From contig CAJUFP010000003.1 in assembly GCA_910585645.1 (NCBI GenBank), positions 1-64,000 of the forward strand: a DNA stretch of 64,000 nucleotides. The letters are read 5' to 3'. The notes under the pieces are model-generated. The model was not told the DNA's origin. It ran no database searches and was given only the letters and a program-made list of their open reading frames with translations. The translations under genes and the position numbers were made by a program. Numbering within the stretch: position 1 is the stretch's first letter; each line of letters begins with the position of its first letter. Below are positions 7,401 to 16,517 of the stretch, one piece after another. The DNA is from an uncultured Hungatella sp. (GTDB taxonomy: Bacteria; Bacillota; Clostridia; Lachnospirales; Lachnospiraceae).

Positions 7401-8878
7401 GAAAGATACAGAGACGGTTTATCCTGGCGGCCATGGCGGCTTTCGGGACGGTGATGTTTTTGATCGTGGCCGGGATCAACCTGGCCAATTATATACAGAC
7501 CACATCCAGGCAGGACCACCTGGCCATGAGCCTTCTGGAGGGTCATGGCCTGCGTGGGCCGGCCCGTCCGGGGAAGGGCGGGGCGGCCAGGGCCGGGAGG
7601 GACGGGGCGGAGGGCCCTTACGGAAACCGGGACGGGGATTGGCCGGAGGAGTTTTTGGAGGATGTGTCGGGAAGTCAGGGCGGTGGTCAGTCCGGAGAGC
7701 TGTCAAGAGCCCAGGTCGGCAGCCAGCCCGGAGAGCTGCCAGAAGCCCAGGTCGGCAGCCCGTCCGGGGAACTTCCGGGAGAGCTTCCGGGAGGCCCGCC
7801 GGAGGGGGTTCAGGGAAAGATAGCCGGGGACCCGCTGAGAGAGTTTATGCGGAATCTGCCCGGGGCAGGTCCGGAGGCGGAATTTACCATCCGCTTTTTT
7901 ACGGTGGTCTTTGATTCCTTCGGGGAAGTGGAGGAGATTTCCAGGGATTACATCGCCTCCGTGGACGATGAGACGGCGGCGGAGTACGGAAGGACGGTTT
8001 TCCTAAAGGGAAGGGACCGGGGATACTTCGGGGATTACCGCTATGTGGTCAGGCGGGATGAGGCGGGAACTGCCATTCTCTTTCTCAACTCCTCCATGCA
8101 CCTGCAGTTTATGAAGTCCCTGTTTTTCGTGTCTTCGGGTATCGGAATTTTCAGCCTGCTTCTTGTGTTTCTTCTGGTGGTGTTTTTCTCCAGATACGCG
8201 GTGCGGCCCTACATCAGGAATATGGAGAGGCAGAAGCGGTTCATCACCGACGCGGGCCATGAGCTGAAGACGCCCATCACGTCCATTGCCACCAGTGCGG
8301 ACATCGCGGCCATGGAGCATGAGGGAGATGAGTGGATCGCCAATATCCAGAAGCAGGCCGCCCGCCTTGCCAGGCTTGCCGGGGATCTGGTGGCGCTGTC
8401 CCGGCTGGATGAGGAGACGCCGTTTCCAGAGAAGTGCCGGTTTTCCCTAAGCGACGCGGCGTGGGAGGCGGCGGAGCCCTTTGAGGTTCTGGCAAAGGCA
8501 GGGGGAAAACATTACTCCCAGAATATTCAGGAGAACGTGGAGTATTACGGGGACCGGGATTCGGTTCAGAAGATCATCTCCATTCTGCTGGACAACGGGG
8601 TCAAGTATTCCGATGAGGGCGGAAAGATACGCCTGGATGTGTGCAAAAGGAGGGGAAAGGTCTGGATTGAGGTGTTTAACACCTGCAGCCTGCCGGACGG
8701 GGCGGACTTAAACCGGCTCTTTGACCGGTTCTACCGGATGGATGAGTCCAGGTCCGCAGGCACCGGGGGGACGGGGATCGGGCTGAGCATGGCCCAGGCC
8801 ATCGCGGAGGCCTGCGGCGGAAGGATTGAGGTGAGGCGGGTCGGGGAAAACGGCATATGTTTTAAGGCCGGGCTGTGA
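7394..8878 (+). CDS. Sensor histidine kinase with repetitive extracytoplasmic domain
   Basis: A 494-residue membrane sensor kinase, partner of the upstream regulator. Transmembrane helix 1 is at about 10-32 and helix 2 at 243-268. The phospho-acceptor is His289 in DAGHELKTPIT, followed by the N box (ILLDNGVKYSDEGG), the FDRFYRMDES region and the GTGGTGIGLSMA glycine box. The external domain has a low-complexity insertion at about 53-150. It is rich in Gly, Pro and Glu with repeats of the type GELPEAQVGSPSGELP, before a conserved sensor part (FTIRFFTVVFDSFGEVEEISRDYI). The signal sensed is unknown. Its genomic position next to the VTC-DUF4956-CotH genes suggests it controls them. Confidence 0.9.
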   Translation: MLRKIQRRFILAAMAAFGTVMFLIVAGINLANYIQTTSRQDHLAMSLLEGHGLRGPARPGKGGAARAGRDGAEGPYGNRDGDWPEEFLEDVSGSQGGGQSGELSRAQVGSQPGELPEAQVGSPSGELPGELPGGPPEGVQGKIAGDPLREFMRNLPGAGPEAEFTIRFFTVVFDSFGEVEEISRDYIASVDDETAAEYGRTVFLKGRDRGYFGDYRYVVRRDEAGTAILFLNSSMHLQFMKSLFFVSSGIGIFSLLLVFLLVVFFSRYAVRPYIRNMERQKRFITDAGHELKTPITSIATSADIAAMEHEGDEWIANIQKQAARLARLAGDLVALSRLDEETPFPEKCRFSLSDAAWEAAEPFEVLAKAGGKHYSQNIQENVEYYGDRDSVQKIISILLDNGVKYSDEGGKIRLDVCKRRGKVWIEVFNTCSLPDGADLNRLFDRFYRMDESRSAGTGGTGIGLSMAQAIAEACGGRIEVRRVGENGICFKAGL

Positions 8879-8906
8879 GGATATTGGCCAGGAGAGGAGC
8901 TTATAG

Positions 8907-8940
8907 AGGCGGTTGCACAAGTTTGTGCAGCCGCCTTTTT
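8907..8940 (+). terminator. Intrinsic terminator after the histidine kinase
   Basis: The stem AGGCGGTTGCACAA / TTGTGCAGCCGCCT closes on a 1-2 base turn and is followed by TTTTT. It separates the two-component genes from the VTC operon. Confidence 0.85.
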
Positions 8941-9043
8941 CAAAGAAAATACACACTCTATTTTAAGTACATTTCAGGAACCCCCTTTATACTTTTTCCC
9001 ATGAGCAGGAAAGAAAAAAGCTCTTGGAAAGGAGAAAAGCCAG

Positions 9044-9748
9044 GTGAGTGAGAACACAGGTGAAAGAGTATGTTTTCGTCATGAGCTGAAATATCAGATC
9101 GGTTATGCCCAGTACCTGGAACTGCGAAGCCGCCTGAGGACGGTTATGAGTGCGGACGGCCACACAGGTGACGACGGAAGGTACCTGATACGGAGCATCT
9201 ACTTTGACAATTACCGGGATAAGGCCCTCAGGGAGAAGATAGACGGCGTCTCCAGGAGGGAGAAGTTCCGAATACGGTATTATAACGATGATTTCTCCTA
9301 CATGACTCTGGAGAAGAAGGTGAAGGACAACAGCCTGTGCAGGAAGTATGACGCGGACATCACAGAGGAAGAGTGCCGTCGGATTCTGGACGGGGATACA
9401 CAGTGGATGCGGACCCATCCGTCGTCCCTGGTGCAGGAGATGTACGGGAAGATGCGCTTTCAGATGCTCAGGCCCAGGGTGGTGGTGTCGTATGTGAGGG
9501 AGCCGTACATATACAGGGCGGGAAATGTGAGGGTTACCTTTGACTCAGACATCCGCACGACCCTGTACCACAGAAGCTTTCTTGAGGAGAGGACACGGGA
9601 CATCGGGGTTTTGGACCGGCCGGGGGATATGGTGCTGGAAGTGAAATTTGACGCCTTTCTCCCGGAGGTGATCCGCTGCATGATTCAGACCGGAGGCGCC
9701 AGGCAGCAGGCGTTTTCCAAATACCAGGCGTGCAGACGGTTTGGGTAG
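9044..9748 (+). CDS. VTC-domain polyphosphate polymerase family protein
   Basis: A 234-residue protein of the VTC family, related to the catalytic domain of yeast Vtc4, which makes polyphosphate from ATP inside a tunnel fold. Visible hallmarks are the N-terminal FRHELKYQI, the strand YLIRSIYFDNYRD, the basic REKFRIRYY, the acidic/basic LEKKVKDN and the closing LEVKFDAFLP. A GTG start at 9044 follows GAAAGGAGAA. No membrane segment is present, so it probably works at the cytosolic face with the DUF4956 membrane protein encoded downstream. Bacterial members of this cluster are largely uncharacterised, so polymerase activity is inferred. Confidence 0.85.
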   Translation: MSENTGERVCFRHELKYQIGYAQYLELRSRLRTVMSADGHTGDDGRYLIRSIYFDNYRDKALREKIDGVSRREKFRIRYYNDDFSYMTLEKKVKDNSLCRKYDADITEEECRRILDGDTQWMRTHPSSLVQEMYGKMRFQMLRPRVVVSYVREPYIYRAGNVRVTFDSDIRTTLYHRSFLEERTRDIGVLDRPGDMVLEVKFDAFLPEVIRCMIQTGGARQQAFSKYQACRRFG

Positions 9749-9895
9749 CGGCAAGGACGGAAATGGGCCGGTTATGGCCGAATTGGATCCGGACCTTTTT
9801 CGACCCGGTCCGGACGGACGGGAAGCAGACGGGACGGGAAAAGGGGCCCGCGGCGCAGGAAAAGAGATGAGAACAGAATAAGGAGGATAAGTGAA

Positions 9896-10567
9896 GTGAC
9901 TTTTAATGATGTGTTTAAATCCAGCTTTCTGGAGAGTGTGACGGAGTTTTCGGCGGTTGACACGCTGATGGGCATGATGTTTGCCCTGGTGATCGGGCTG
10001 TTTATTTTCGTGGTGTACAAAAAGACCTTTAACGGTGTCATGTACTCCACGGGCTTTGCCATGACCCTTGTGGGGCTGTCCCTTGTGACCACCCTGGTGA
10101 TCATGGCCGTAACCTCCAATGTGGTGCTGTCCCTGGGCATGGTGGGCGCGCTGTCCATCGTCCGTTTCCGGGCAGCCATCAAGGAGCCTGTGGAGATCGT
10201 GTACCTGTTCTGGGCCATTGCGGTAGGAATCGTCATCGGCGCGGGCATGATTCCCCTGGCGGTCATCGGCTCCGTGATCATCGGGGTGATCCTGATCCTC
10301 TTTGCCAACCGCAGGATTCACGACAATCCCTACATCCTGATTTTTAACTGCAGGGATGAGAAGGCGGAGGAGAGGGCAGTCCACCTGACAGAAAGCGGGG
10401 TGGAACGGTTTGTGGTGAAATCCAAGACCGTGAACACGGCGGGCATTGAGGTGACGGCGGAGGTACGGCTAAAGGATGCCGGGACGTCGTTTGTAAACCG
10501 GTTAAACGACATTGAGGGTGTGAATGAGGTTACCCTTGTGAGCTACAACGGGGAGTATATGTCCTGA
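9896..10567 (+). CDS. DUF4956 family membrane protein
   Basis: A 223-residue integral membrane protein. Hydrophobic segments lie at about 25-43, 52-75, 80-88 and 100-140, followed by a soluble C-terminal domain of about 80 residues (NPYILIFNCRDEKAEERAVHL onward). The motif GMVGALSIVRFRAAIKEP in the middle is the DUF4956 signature. It recalls the SVRFRTAIKDP-type motif of MgtC-like proteins. A GTG at 9896 follows AAGGAGGATAAG. Genes of this family almost always sit between a VTC protein and a CotH protein in Firmicutes, as here. The biochemical role is unknown. Confidence 0.88.
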   Translation: MTFNDVFKSSFLESVTEFSAVDTLMGMMFALVIGLFIFVVYKKTFNGVMYSTGFAMTLVGLSLVTTLVIMAVTSNVVLSLGMVGALSIVRFRAAIKEPVEIVYLFWAIAVGIVIGAGMIPLAVIGSVIIGVILILFANRRIHDNPYILIFNCRDEKAEERAVHLTESGVERFVVKSKTVNTAGIEVTAEVRLKDAGTSFVNRLNDIEGVNEVTLVSYNGEYMS

Positions 10568-10582
10568 GAGAGGAGGTCTGTC

Positions 10583-12763
10583 ATGGTTGCCTACAAACAT
10601 ATTACAAAGCTTATCAGCGTGATCGTGGCAGCCGCGGTTATGGTGTGCGCGCTGGCTTTGATGTTCCCGGAGCAGGTGGCGGAGACTTTCGGCGGAGGCG
10701 GCGTGGCCCTTCGGTATGAGGCGGAGCTGTTTGACACCGGCCGGATCATGGAAATTGACATTCGGATGGATGAGGAGCAGTGGGCGGATATGCTTGCCAA
10801 TGCCGCCCGGGAGGAGTATTATTCCTGCGACGTGGTGATTAACGGGGAGACCATTTACAATGTGGGCATCCGGCCCAAGGGGAATACCAGCCTGTCGGCC
10901 ATCGTCATGGACCCGGACACGGACAGGTACAGTTTTAAGATGGAATTTGACCGCTATGTGGAGGGGCAGACCTGCTTCGGACTGGATAAGCTGGTTTTAA
11001 ACAATAATTACGCAGACGCCACCAACATGAAGGAGGCTCTTGTGTACGATATGTACCGGTATCTGGATGTGGACGCATCCCTGTACAACTACGCCAGAAT
11101 ATCCGTGAACGGGGAATACTGGGGCGTCTATCTGGCTCTGGAGGCCGTGGAGGACAGCTTTCAGCTGAGGAATTACGGGACGGCGGACGGCAATCTGTAT
11201 AAGCCGGAGGGTATGGGCATGGGAGGCGGCCGCGGCGGGGAAGAAGGCGGCTTTGGCGGAAAAGGAGGAGGCTTCGGCGGAGAAAGAGGCGGTTTCGGCG
11301 GGGAAGGAGACGGTTTCGGCGGGGAAGGAGGCGGTTTCGGCGGGGAAGGAAACGGTTTTGGCGGGGAAGGAGACGGCTTCGGAATGCCGGGAATGCCGCC
11401 GGGAGAGATGCCGGATCAGTGGGGCAGCGGGGAACAGGAAGCTGCAGGAGACCCGGTGCAGACGGCCAAAGAAGATACAGAGCATTGGGAGCAGTCCGCA
11501 GAGGGAGAGCCGGGGCAGGCCGCAGAGCAGGGCAGGCCGCCGGTGCCGGAGCGAAACGGGGAACCAATGCCGGAGGAAGAATCGGAAGAAAAGTCAGAGC
11601 TAAAAGAGGGAGCAGCGCCGGGACAGGGAGAAAACCTGGAATCAATACCAGAAAGAGACCCGGAATCAGTATCAGAAGAAGAAGGCAGGACCGGCGGCAG
11701 GGCAGGACGGCCTGGCCGGGAAGCCATGGCCGGGCGGGGCCCCTTCATGGGCGGCAGCGGCGCGGACTTAAATTACACGGACGATGATCCGGACAGCTAC
11801 TCCACCATATGGGAGGGGGAGGTGAACGGCACCGGAAAGAAGGACCATCGCAGGGTTGTGACCGCCTTGAAACATATAAGCGAAGGCAGTGACCTGGAGC
11901 GGTATCTGGATGTGGACAATTTACTGAAATACATGGCAGTACACGTTTTTTCGGTTAACCTGGACAGTCTCTCCGGCTCAATGGCTCACAACTACTATCT
12001 GTACGAGGAGGGCGGGCAGCTGAACATCCTGCCGTGGGATTACAACCTTTCCTTTGGCGGCATGGGGATGGGAAGAAGCAGCGGCGCTTCGGGAACCGTC
12101 AATGACGCCATTGACACACCTTTTGACGGCACCAGGTTTTTCGACGGCCTTCTGGAGGATGAAGAGTATCTGGCCAGGTATCATGGATATCTGGAGCAGC
12201 TTGTGGAGGCGTATGTCTTTGGAGGAAAGTTTGACGAATTTTATAACCGCGCGCGGAGTCAGATCGATACATTGGTGGAGACGGACCCTACAGCTTTTTA
12301 CTCCCTGGAGGAGTACATTACAGGGGTGGAAATGCTTTATGATACGGTGATGCTGCGGGCAGAGAGCATCCGGGGACAGCTTAATGGGAGTATTCGCTCT
12401 ACAGACGAGGGACAGCAGGCGGATCCGTCAGGGCTGATCGACGCGTCGGGGATTGATATTGACGCAATGGGGACTATGGGGGGAAACAGATCTTTCGGTC
12501 CGGGGCGGGAAGGCTTTGGACAAGAAGACGAACCTGTGATGCCGGAAGGAGAGGGCGGATTTCCCGAAGAGTTGTTATCAGAAGGTATGCCGGGCCCCCA
12601 GGGGGCAGAAGCATTTGCCAGAGGAGGTATGCCTGGAGCGCCTGAAAGCAGCAATGGGGAAGCGATCATGAAAAACCTGGCAACTTGCGGAATCTGTCTG
12701 TTGATATCGGTTCTGGCTCTCATTTTGGCAAAGTTTTATGAGAGGATCCCCGGGAGAAAATAA
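10583..12763 (+). CDS. CotH-family kinase-like surface protein with glycine-rich insertion
   Basis: A 726-residue exported protein of the CotH kinase superfamily, atypical protein kinases known from Bacillus spore-coat CotH. An N-terminal membrane anchor spans about 8-28. CotH motifs include VGIRPKGNTS (residue 95 on), LNNNYADATNMKEALVYDMYR, and, after a long insertion, NLLKYMAVHVFSVNLDS and ILPWDYNLSFGG with the metal-binding Asp. Residues 211-268 are a run of GGFGGEG-type repeats. These are followed by an acidic Pro/Glu-rich stretch to about residue 393, splitting the kinase core. A C-terminal hydrophobic helix (NLATCGICLLISVLALILAKF) gives a second anchor. It starts 15 bp after the DUF4956 gene behind AGAGAGGAGG. 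Confidence 0.9.
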   Translation: MVAYKHITKLISVIVAAAVMVCALALMFPEQVAETFGGGGVALRYEAELFDTGRIMEIDIRMDEEQWADMLANAAREEYYSCDVVINGETIYNVGIRPKGNTSLSAIVMDPDTDRYSFKMEFDRYVEGQTCFGLDKLVLNNNYADATNMKEALVYDMYRYLDVDASLYNYARISVNGEYWGVYLALEAVEDSFQLRNYGTADGNLYKPEGMGMGGGRGGEEGGFGGKGGGFGGERGGFGGEGDGFGGEGGGFGGEGNGFGGEGDGFGMPGMPPGEMPDQWGSGEQEAAGDPVQTAKEDTEHWEQSAEGEPGQAAEQGRPPVPERNGEPMPEEESEEKSELKEGAAPGQGENLESIPERDPESVSEEEGRTGGRAGRPGREAMAGRGPFMGGSGADLNYTDDDPDSYSTIWEGEVNGTGKKDHRRVVTALKHISEGSDLERYLDVDNLLKYMAVHVFSVNLDSLSGSMAHNYYLYEEGGQLNILPWDYNLSFGGMGMGRSSGASGTVNDAIDTPFDGTRFFDGLLEDEEYLARYHGYLEQLVEAYVFGGKFDEFYNRARSQIDTLVETDPTAFYSLEEYITGVEMLYDTVMLRAESIRGQLNGSIRSTDEGQQADPSGLIDASGIDIDAMGTMGGNRSFGPGREGFGQEDEPVMPEGEGGFPEELLSEGMPGPQGAEAFARGGMPGAPESSNGEAIMKNLATCGICLLISVLALILAKFYERIPGRK

Positions 12764-12779
12764 GAACTCAAACGAAAAA

Positions 12780-12818
12780 ATAGCCGAAGGCCGGGCAATC
12801 CCCCGCGCCTTCGGCTAT
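12780..12818. terminator. Bidirectional terminator between convergent genes
   Basis: The stem ATAGCCGAAGG / CCTTCGGCTAT has a 17-base loop. A-rich sequence precedes it (U-run for the minus strand). It lies between the convergent CotH and chemoreceptor genes. Confidence 0.75.
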
Positions 12819-12823
12819 ACTTG

Positions 12824-14830
12824 TCACTGATCCAGAAGCTTGAATTTGGATGCCAGTTCCCGAAGCATAAGAGCCTGGCCTGACAACTCCTCGCTGGCAG
12901 CCGCGCTGGCCTCCGCTGTCGCAACATTGGTCTGGACAACCGTGGAGATCTGTTCAATACCGCGGGTGATCTCCTCCGTGTTAGCATCCTGTTCTTTGGT
13001 ATAGCTGGCAATACCGTCAATAAGTTTATTCATCTCGTCTGCGTGCGCCACTACTTTCAGCATAGAATCCGCCGTATCCTGAGCGGCCCGCACGCCTTCA
13101 TCCATAGACTCCACGGTCTGGCTGAGCAGGACCGTAGTTTCCTGGGCAGCTGCGGATGATTTGCCGGCCAGGGCGCGGACCTCATCGGCAACCACGGCAA
13201 ATCCTTTTCCGGCGCTGCCGGCTCTGGCAGCCTCCACGGCGGCGTTAAGGGCAAGGATGTTGGTCTGGAAAGCGATATCTTCGATGGTCTTTACGATCTT
13301 GTGGATCTCCGTGGATTTCTCGCTGATGCGCTGGATCACCACAGTCATGTTCTGCATCTTTTCATTGCTGGATAGGATGCCGCTCTTTACCTGCTGGGAG
13401 ATAAGGCTGGCCTCCTGGGCTCCCTTGGCGATCTTGTGTACACTGTCAGAGACCGCGCTGATATGTCCGGCCAGCGTATCTACCTCAGCTGCCTGCTCTG
13501 TAGATCCCTGGGACAGGGTCATAGCGCCTCCGGAAACCTGCTCCGCGCCTGCGGCCACGTCTCTGGAAGATGCCTGTAATTGTCCCATGGCAGCGTTAAG
13601 AGAATGGGAGATCTCGTCAAGGGCTGATTTGATCTTTCGGAACTCTCCGGAATATTCATTTTCCAGCGTAAAGGCCAGGTTTCCGGACGCGATCTCATGA
13701 AGCTTTTCAGAAATCTCCGTAATATAAGTAACATAATCCCGAAGCCGTAGAGTAACATGGTTAAAGTCATCTGCCAGCACGCCCAGTTCATCCCTGGAGC
13801 GGTAGCGGATCGTCTGATCCAATTCTCCCTCGGCGATCCGGGTGGCCACCATGCTTAACTCCTTTACCGGACGGCCGATAACCCGTCGAACCTGGATTAC
13901 CACCAGGATAATGAGAACGAAAATAGCCAGGCCGGCCACCACAAGCATGCTGATGGTCAACTGGAGTAATTCCTGCAAAACTTCTGCCCGGGATACGTAG
14001 GCCACTGCCATCCAGTCACATCCAGGCACCTGGGACATCTGGATGTATGTATCTTCATAGAGGGACAGTCCCGTTTTTCCGGAGAGGATCTGCTGTCCCA
14101 CATAGGCGTACATGCCGTCCGTCATCTGGCTAAGGATCTGTCCGGTGATGGATTTGTCCTTATGGCCGATGATGGTGTCGGTTCGGGTATCTACAAGAAA
14201 AATACCGCCGGTGTCCTCGATCTGAACCTGACTGACGATCTGGGAGATGGAGTCCAGATACACGTCCGCCGCGGCAACGCCCCGGACTGTACCGTCCGCT
14301 CCCTTCAAAACGCCGGAGGCGCCTACCACGTAAGACTGGCTGTCCTCGTCAAAGTAGGTGTCGCCGAACATAATCGCGTCCGACTTTAGGCCGTCCTGAT
14401 ACCAGCTTTTTTCCGTAGGGTCGTAGTCAGGACCTGCCACGAAGGAAGCGTGGTGCAGCGTGCCGTCGGTCAGCGCCACATACAGACCGGCGGGGTAAGC
14501 CTCATTTTTATTGGCCGTGTGGCGGATGTAGTCCATCATAGCCGGGACTTCCATGTCCTCGTACTGGATGGTGTCTCTCTGAGTCTCCAACATGGTCAGA
14601 GTGCGATTGATCCAGGCCCTGGTTTCCTGAACTGTCCGGTCCGTAGTAGTCTTAAGCAGGTCCTCGCTCTTGTCTAACAGGGTGTGGGACATCTGAAAGT
14701 AAACTACGCCCAGCAGGATCGCCACAGCGATCACAACGCTCATAACAATGGCTGATGCCAGTTTGCCCGTAATGCCCCAGCCTCGTCTGACCGTGCCTGT
14801 ATGGGCGGCATCTTGTTCTTTCTGTTTCAT
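12824..14830 (-). CDS. Methyl-accepting chemotaxis protein with dCache sensor
   Basis: A 668-residue chemoreceptor. Transmembrane helix 1 lies at about 22-45. An extracytoplasmic double-Cache ligand domain follows (motifs [41 protein letters not shown]). Helix 2 is near 305-330, then a HAMP linker ([22 protein letters not shown]) and the signalling domain. The signalling hairpin tip reads [35 protein letters not shown]. The start at 14830 is chosen because AAGGGGGT lies just upstream; an earlier in-frame ATG at 14905 lacks one. dCache receptors often bind amino acids or other small metabolites. No CheA/CheW genes are present in this window. Confidence 0.93.
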   Translation of the reverse strand: MKQKEQDAAHTGTVRRGWGITGKLASAIVMSVVIAVAILLGVVYFQMSHTLLDKSEDLLKTTTDRTVQETRAWINRTLTMLETQRDTIQYEDMEVPAMMDYIRHTANKNEAYPAGLYVALTDGTLHHASFVAGPDYDPTEKSWYQDGLKSDAIMFGDTYFDEDSQSYVVGASGVLKGADGTVRGVAAADVYLDSISQIVSQVQIEDTGGIFLVDTRTDTIIGHKDKSITGQILSQMTDGMYAYVGQQILSGKTGLSLYEDTYIQMSQVPGCDWMAVAYVSRAEVLQELLQLTISMLVVAGLAIFVLIILVVIQVRRVIGRPVKELSMVATRIAEGELDQTIRYRSRDELGVLADDFNHVTLRLRDYVTYITEISEKLHEIASGNLAFTLENEYSGEFRKIKSALDEISHSLNAAMGQLQASSRDVAAGAEQVSGGAMTLSQGSTEQAAEVDTLAGHISAVSDSVHKIAKGAQEASLISQQVKSGILSSNEKMQNMTVVIQRISEKSTEIHKIVKTIEDIAFQTNILALNAAVEAARAGSAGKGFAVVADEVRALAGKSSAAAQETTVLLSQTVESMDEGVRAAQDTADSMLKVVAHADEMNKLIDGIASYTKEQDANTEEITRGIEQISTVVQTNVATAEASAAASEELSGQALMLRELASKFKLLDQ

Positions 14831-14915
14831 ATAGTACCCCCTTGAGATTTTTTCGCATCTAACCTTCCATGGATTTTCCAGACTTGAGATGAGAAAAGTA
14901 TACAATATTACTATA

Positions 14916-14944
14916 ATTATACCAGCAACCGGGCCAGACTACAA
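14916..14944 (-). promoter_or_regulatory. Sigma-A-type promoter of the chemoreceptor gene
   Basis: On the minus strand TTGTAG (14944-14939) and TATAAT (14921-14916) are 17 bp apart. It resembles a housekeeping promoter rather than a motility sigma-D promoter. Confidence 0.6.
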
Positions 14945-14976
14945 GCGTTTTTAACAGAATATTCTTGTAACCAATA

Positions 14977-15145
14977 CTTACATAGTTACAGTTCACGGGG
15001 CGTGGAAAACAGGATGAAAATAGGCGTCAAGCTTGCTTGTAAGACTGTTTTCATCCTGTTTTCCACATCGGGCGAACGCCCGATGCTTCTTGTTCGGCGG
15101 AGCCGGGCAAGAAGATGCCTCCCCCGTGAACAGTAACCTTACATA
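14977..15145. mobile_element. MITE-like element, copy 2, with 8-bp target duplication
   Basis: The element spans 14985-15137 (153 bp). Its ends are GTTACAGTTCACGGGG and CCCCGTGAACAGTAAC. It is flanked by the perfect direct repeat cttacata (14977-14984 and 15138-15145). The three internal stems of copy 1 are all kept. The long stem carries a change on one arm only, and the third stem has an extra G-U wobble. It lies between the chemoreceptor promoter and the choline-binding protein promoter, interrupting neither. The rest of the 413-bp gap 14831-15243 holds only those promoters. Confidence 0.85.
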
Positions 15146-15179
15146 AACTATAAGAATTCTTACATCATGCCCCGTTCCC

Positions 15180-15209
15180 TTGACCCGGGGCATTGAAAGG
15201 TCTTATAAT
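15180..15209 (+). promoter_or_regulatory. Promoter of the choline-binding-repeat protein
   Basis: TTGACC (15180-15185) and TATAAT (15204-15209) are separated by 18 bp. The ribosome site and ATG follow about 35 bp downstream. Confidence 0.65.
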
Positions 15210-15243
15210 TTTTTACATCAAAAAGGAATCAGGAGGTGTATCC

Positions 15244-16476
15244 ATGAAACATAAGAAGGTACGGCGAAAGGCGTCAGGGGTAAAACAGGCGGTCATTGCC
15301 GCGGCTGCCTTTTTGATGGCGGCTATGCCGACATATGCAGCCGCCCAGAGGGAGACAGTGACCGCGGTAAAATTGACGGTGAGCTGTGATCCCAAACCGG
15401 AGGTGGGAAAAGAGGCGGGGACGGTCACAATCACCCAGCTGGACGGGCGGATCTCCATAACCGAACCGGCCGCGTATTATGATATGGATGATGTCGTGTG
15501 GCTTCGGGGGGAGACTCCCTCCATACGAGTTGAGCTGTCGCTAAATGACACGGCCAGGTATCGCTTTACATCCGCCACCAAAGTAACGGTTTCCGGTTGT
15601 CAGAGCACGGTAACGTCAAAAAAGGTCCTGGGAGGCGGGGACAGTCTTCAGGTTCATATAAAGCTGCCCAAAGTTACAGGACCTTTGAGCGATATTGAGG
15701 AGTATTACTGGGAGGGGAACACCGCCCACTGGTCTGACGCCGGGGACGCCGACCGGTACGAGGTAAGGCTGTATCGGGGCAACTCCCTGGTTAAGACCGT
15801 AAGCACTAACAGGAATGAATTTGATTTTTACCCCTACATGACCAGGGCTGGGGAGTACAGCTTCCGGGTGCGGGGACTTAGCAGCTCGGATGAGCAGAAA
15901 AGCCCATGGACCGACAGGGCGGAAAACAACGCCATCACTGCCGGCAATATCTACACAGGAGCCGGCCCCGGCACGTCTTCCAGCCCCCAGTCTCCTCATC
16001 AGCCGGGGGGATGGCAGCAGGACAACCGGGGATGGACTTACCGGCAGGCTGACGGAAGCCTGATCCGTGGCAGATGGCTCTATACAGATAACAACTGGTT
16101 CCATCTGGCAGACAATTCCTACATGGACACAGGCTGGATCTATACAGATAACAACTGGTTTTATCTCAACCCGGTGTCCGACGGGACCAGAGGGGCCATG
16201 AAGGTGGGGTGGCAGCATGTAGACAACAACTGGTTTTATCTCAATCCGGTGTCCGACGGGACCAGGGGAGCCATGAAGACCGGCTGGCAATATCTGAACA
16301 ACAGCTGGTACTACCTTAATCCGGTATCTGACGGAACCAGGGGAGCTATGAAGACCGGGTATCAGAGTATGAATGGCAGGTGGTATTATCTGGATCCATC
16401 CTCCGGCGCGCTCTGGGTCAACCGGGTGGTTCCCAACGGAAGCGTGGCAGACAGCAGCGGAGTTCTGCGAAACTGA
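15244..16476 (+). CDS. Secreted choline/cell-wall-binding repeat protein
   Basis: A 410-residue exported surface protein. The N-terminus is a basic signal peptide (MKHKKVRRKASGVKQ, hydrophobic core, cleavage near TYAAAQ). The middle has an all-beta region (about 35-150) and a fibronectin-like segment (AHWSDAGDADRYEVRLYRGNS). The C-terminus carries five to six CW_binding repeats of about 20 residues, of the form GWIYTDNNWFYLNPVSDGTRGAMK. Their aromatic residues bind choline or wall polysaccharide. The ATG at 15244 follows CAGGAGGTG. No catalytic domain was recognised, so an adhesin or scaffold role is likely. Two repeats are almost identical at DNA level, indicating recent repeat exchange. Confidence 0.88.
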   Translation: MKHKKVRRKASGVKQAVIAAAAFLMAAMPTYAAAQRETVTAVKLTVSCDPKPEVGKEAGTVTITQLDGRISITEPAAYYDMDDVVWLRGETPSIRVELSLNDTARYRFTSATKVTVSGCQSTVTSKKVLGGGDSLQVHIKLPKVTGPLSDIEEYYWEGNTAHWSDAGDADRYEVRLYRGNSLVKTVSTNRNEFDFYPYMTRAGEYSFRVRGLSSSDEQKSPWTDRAENNAITAGNIYTGAGPGTSSSPQSPHQPGGWQQDNRGWTYRQADGSLIRGRWLYTDNNWFHLADNSYMDTGWIYTDNNWFYLNPVSDGTRGAMKVGWQHVDNNWFYLNPVSDGTRGAMKTGWQYLNNSWYYLNPVSDGTRGAMKTGYQSMNGRWYYLDPSSGALWVNRVVPNGSVADSSGVLRN

Positions 16477-16517
16477 TCAAAAAAACCAAAAAATGGGGCA
16501 AAGTGGGAAAAATGTGT

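Noticed and set aside
9780..9830. Inverted repeat TCCGGACC / GGTCCGGA before the DUF4956 gene as a terminator
   Set aside because: No T-run follows and the genes on both sides belong to one conserved operon; at most it is a stabilising hairpin.
10935..11645. 236-codon minus-strand frame opposite the CotH gene
   Set aside because: It is an antisense shadow of the repetitive insertion, rich in Arg and Pro, with no start signal.
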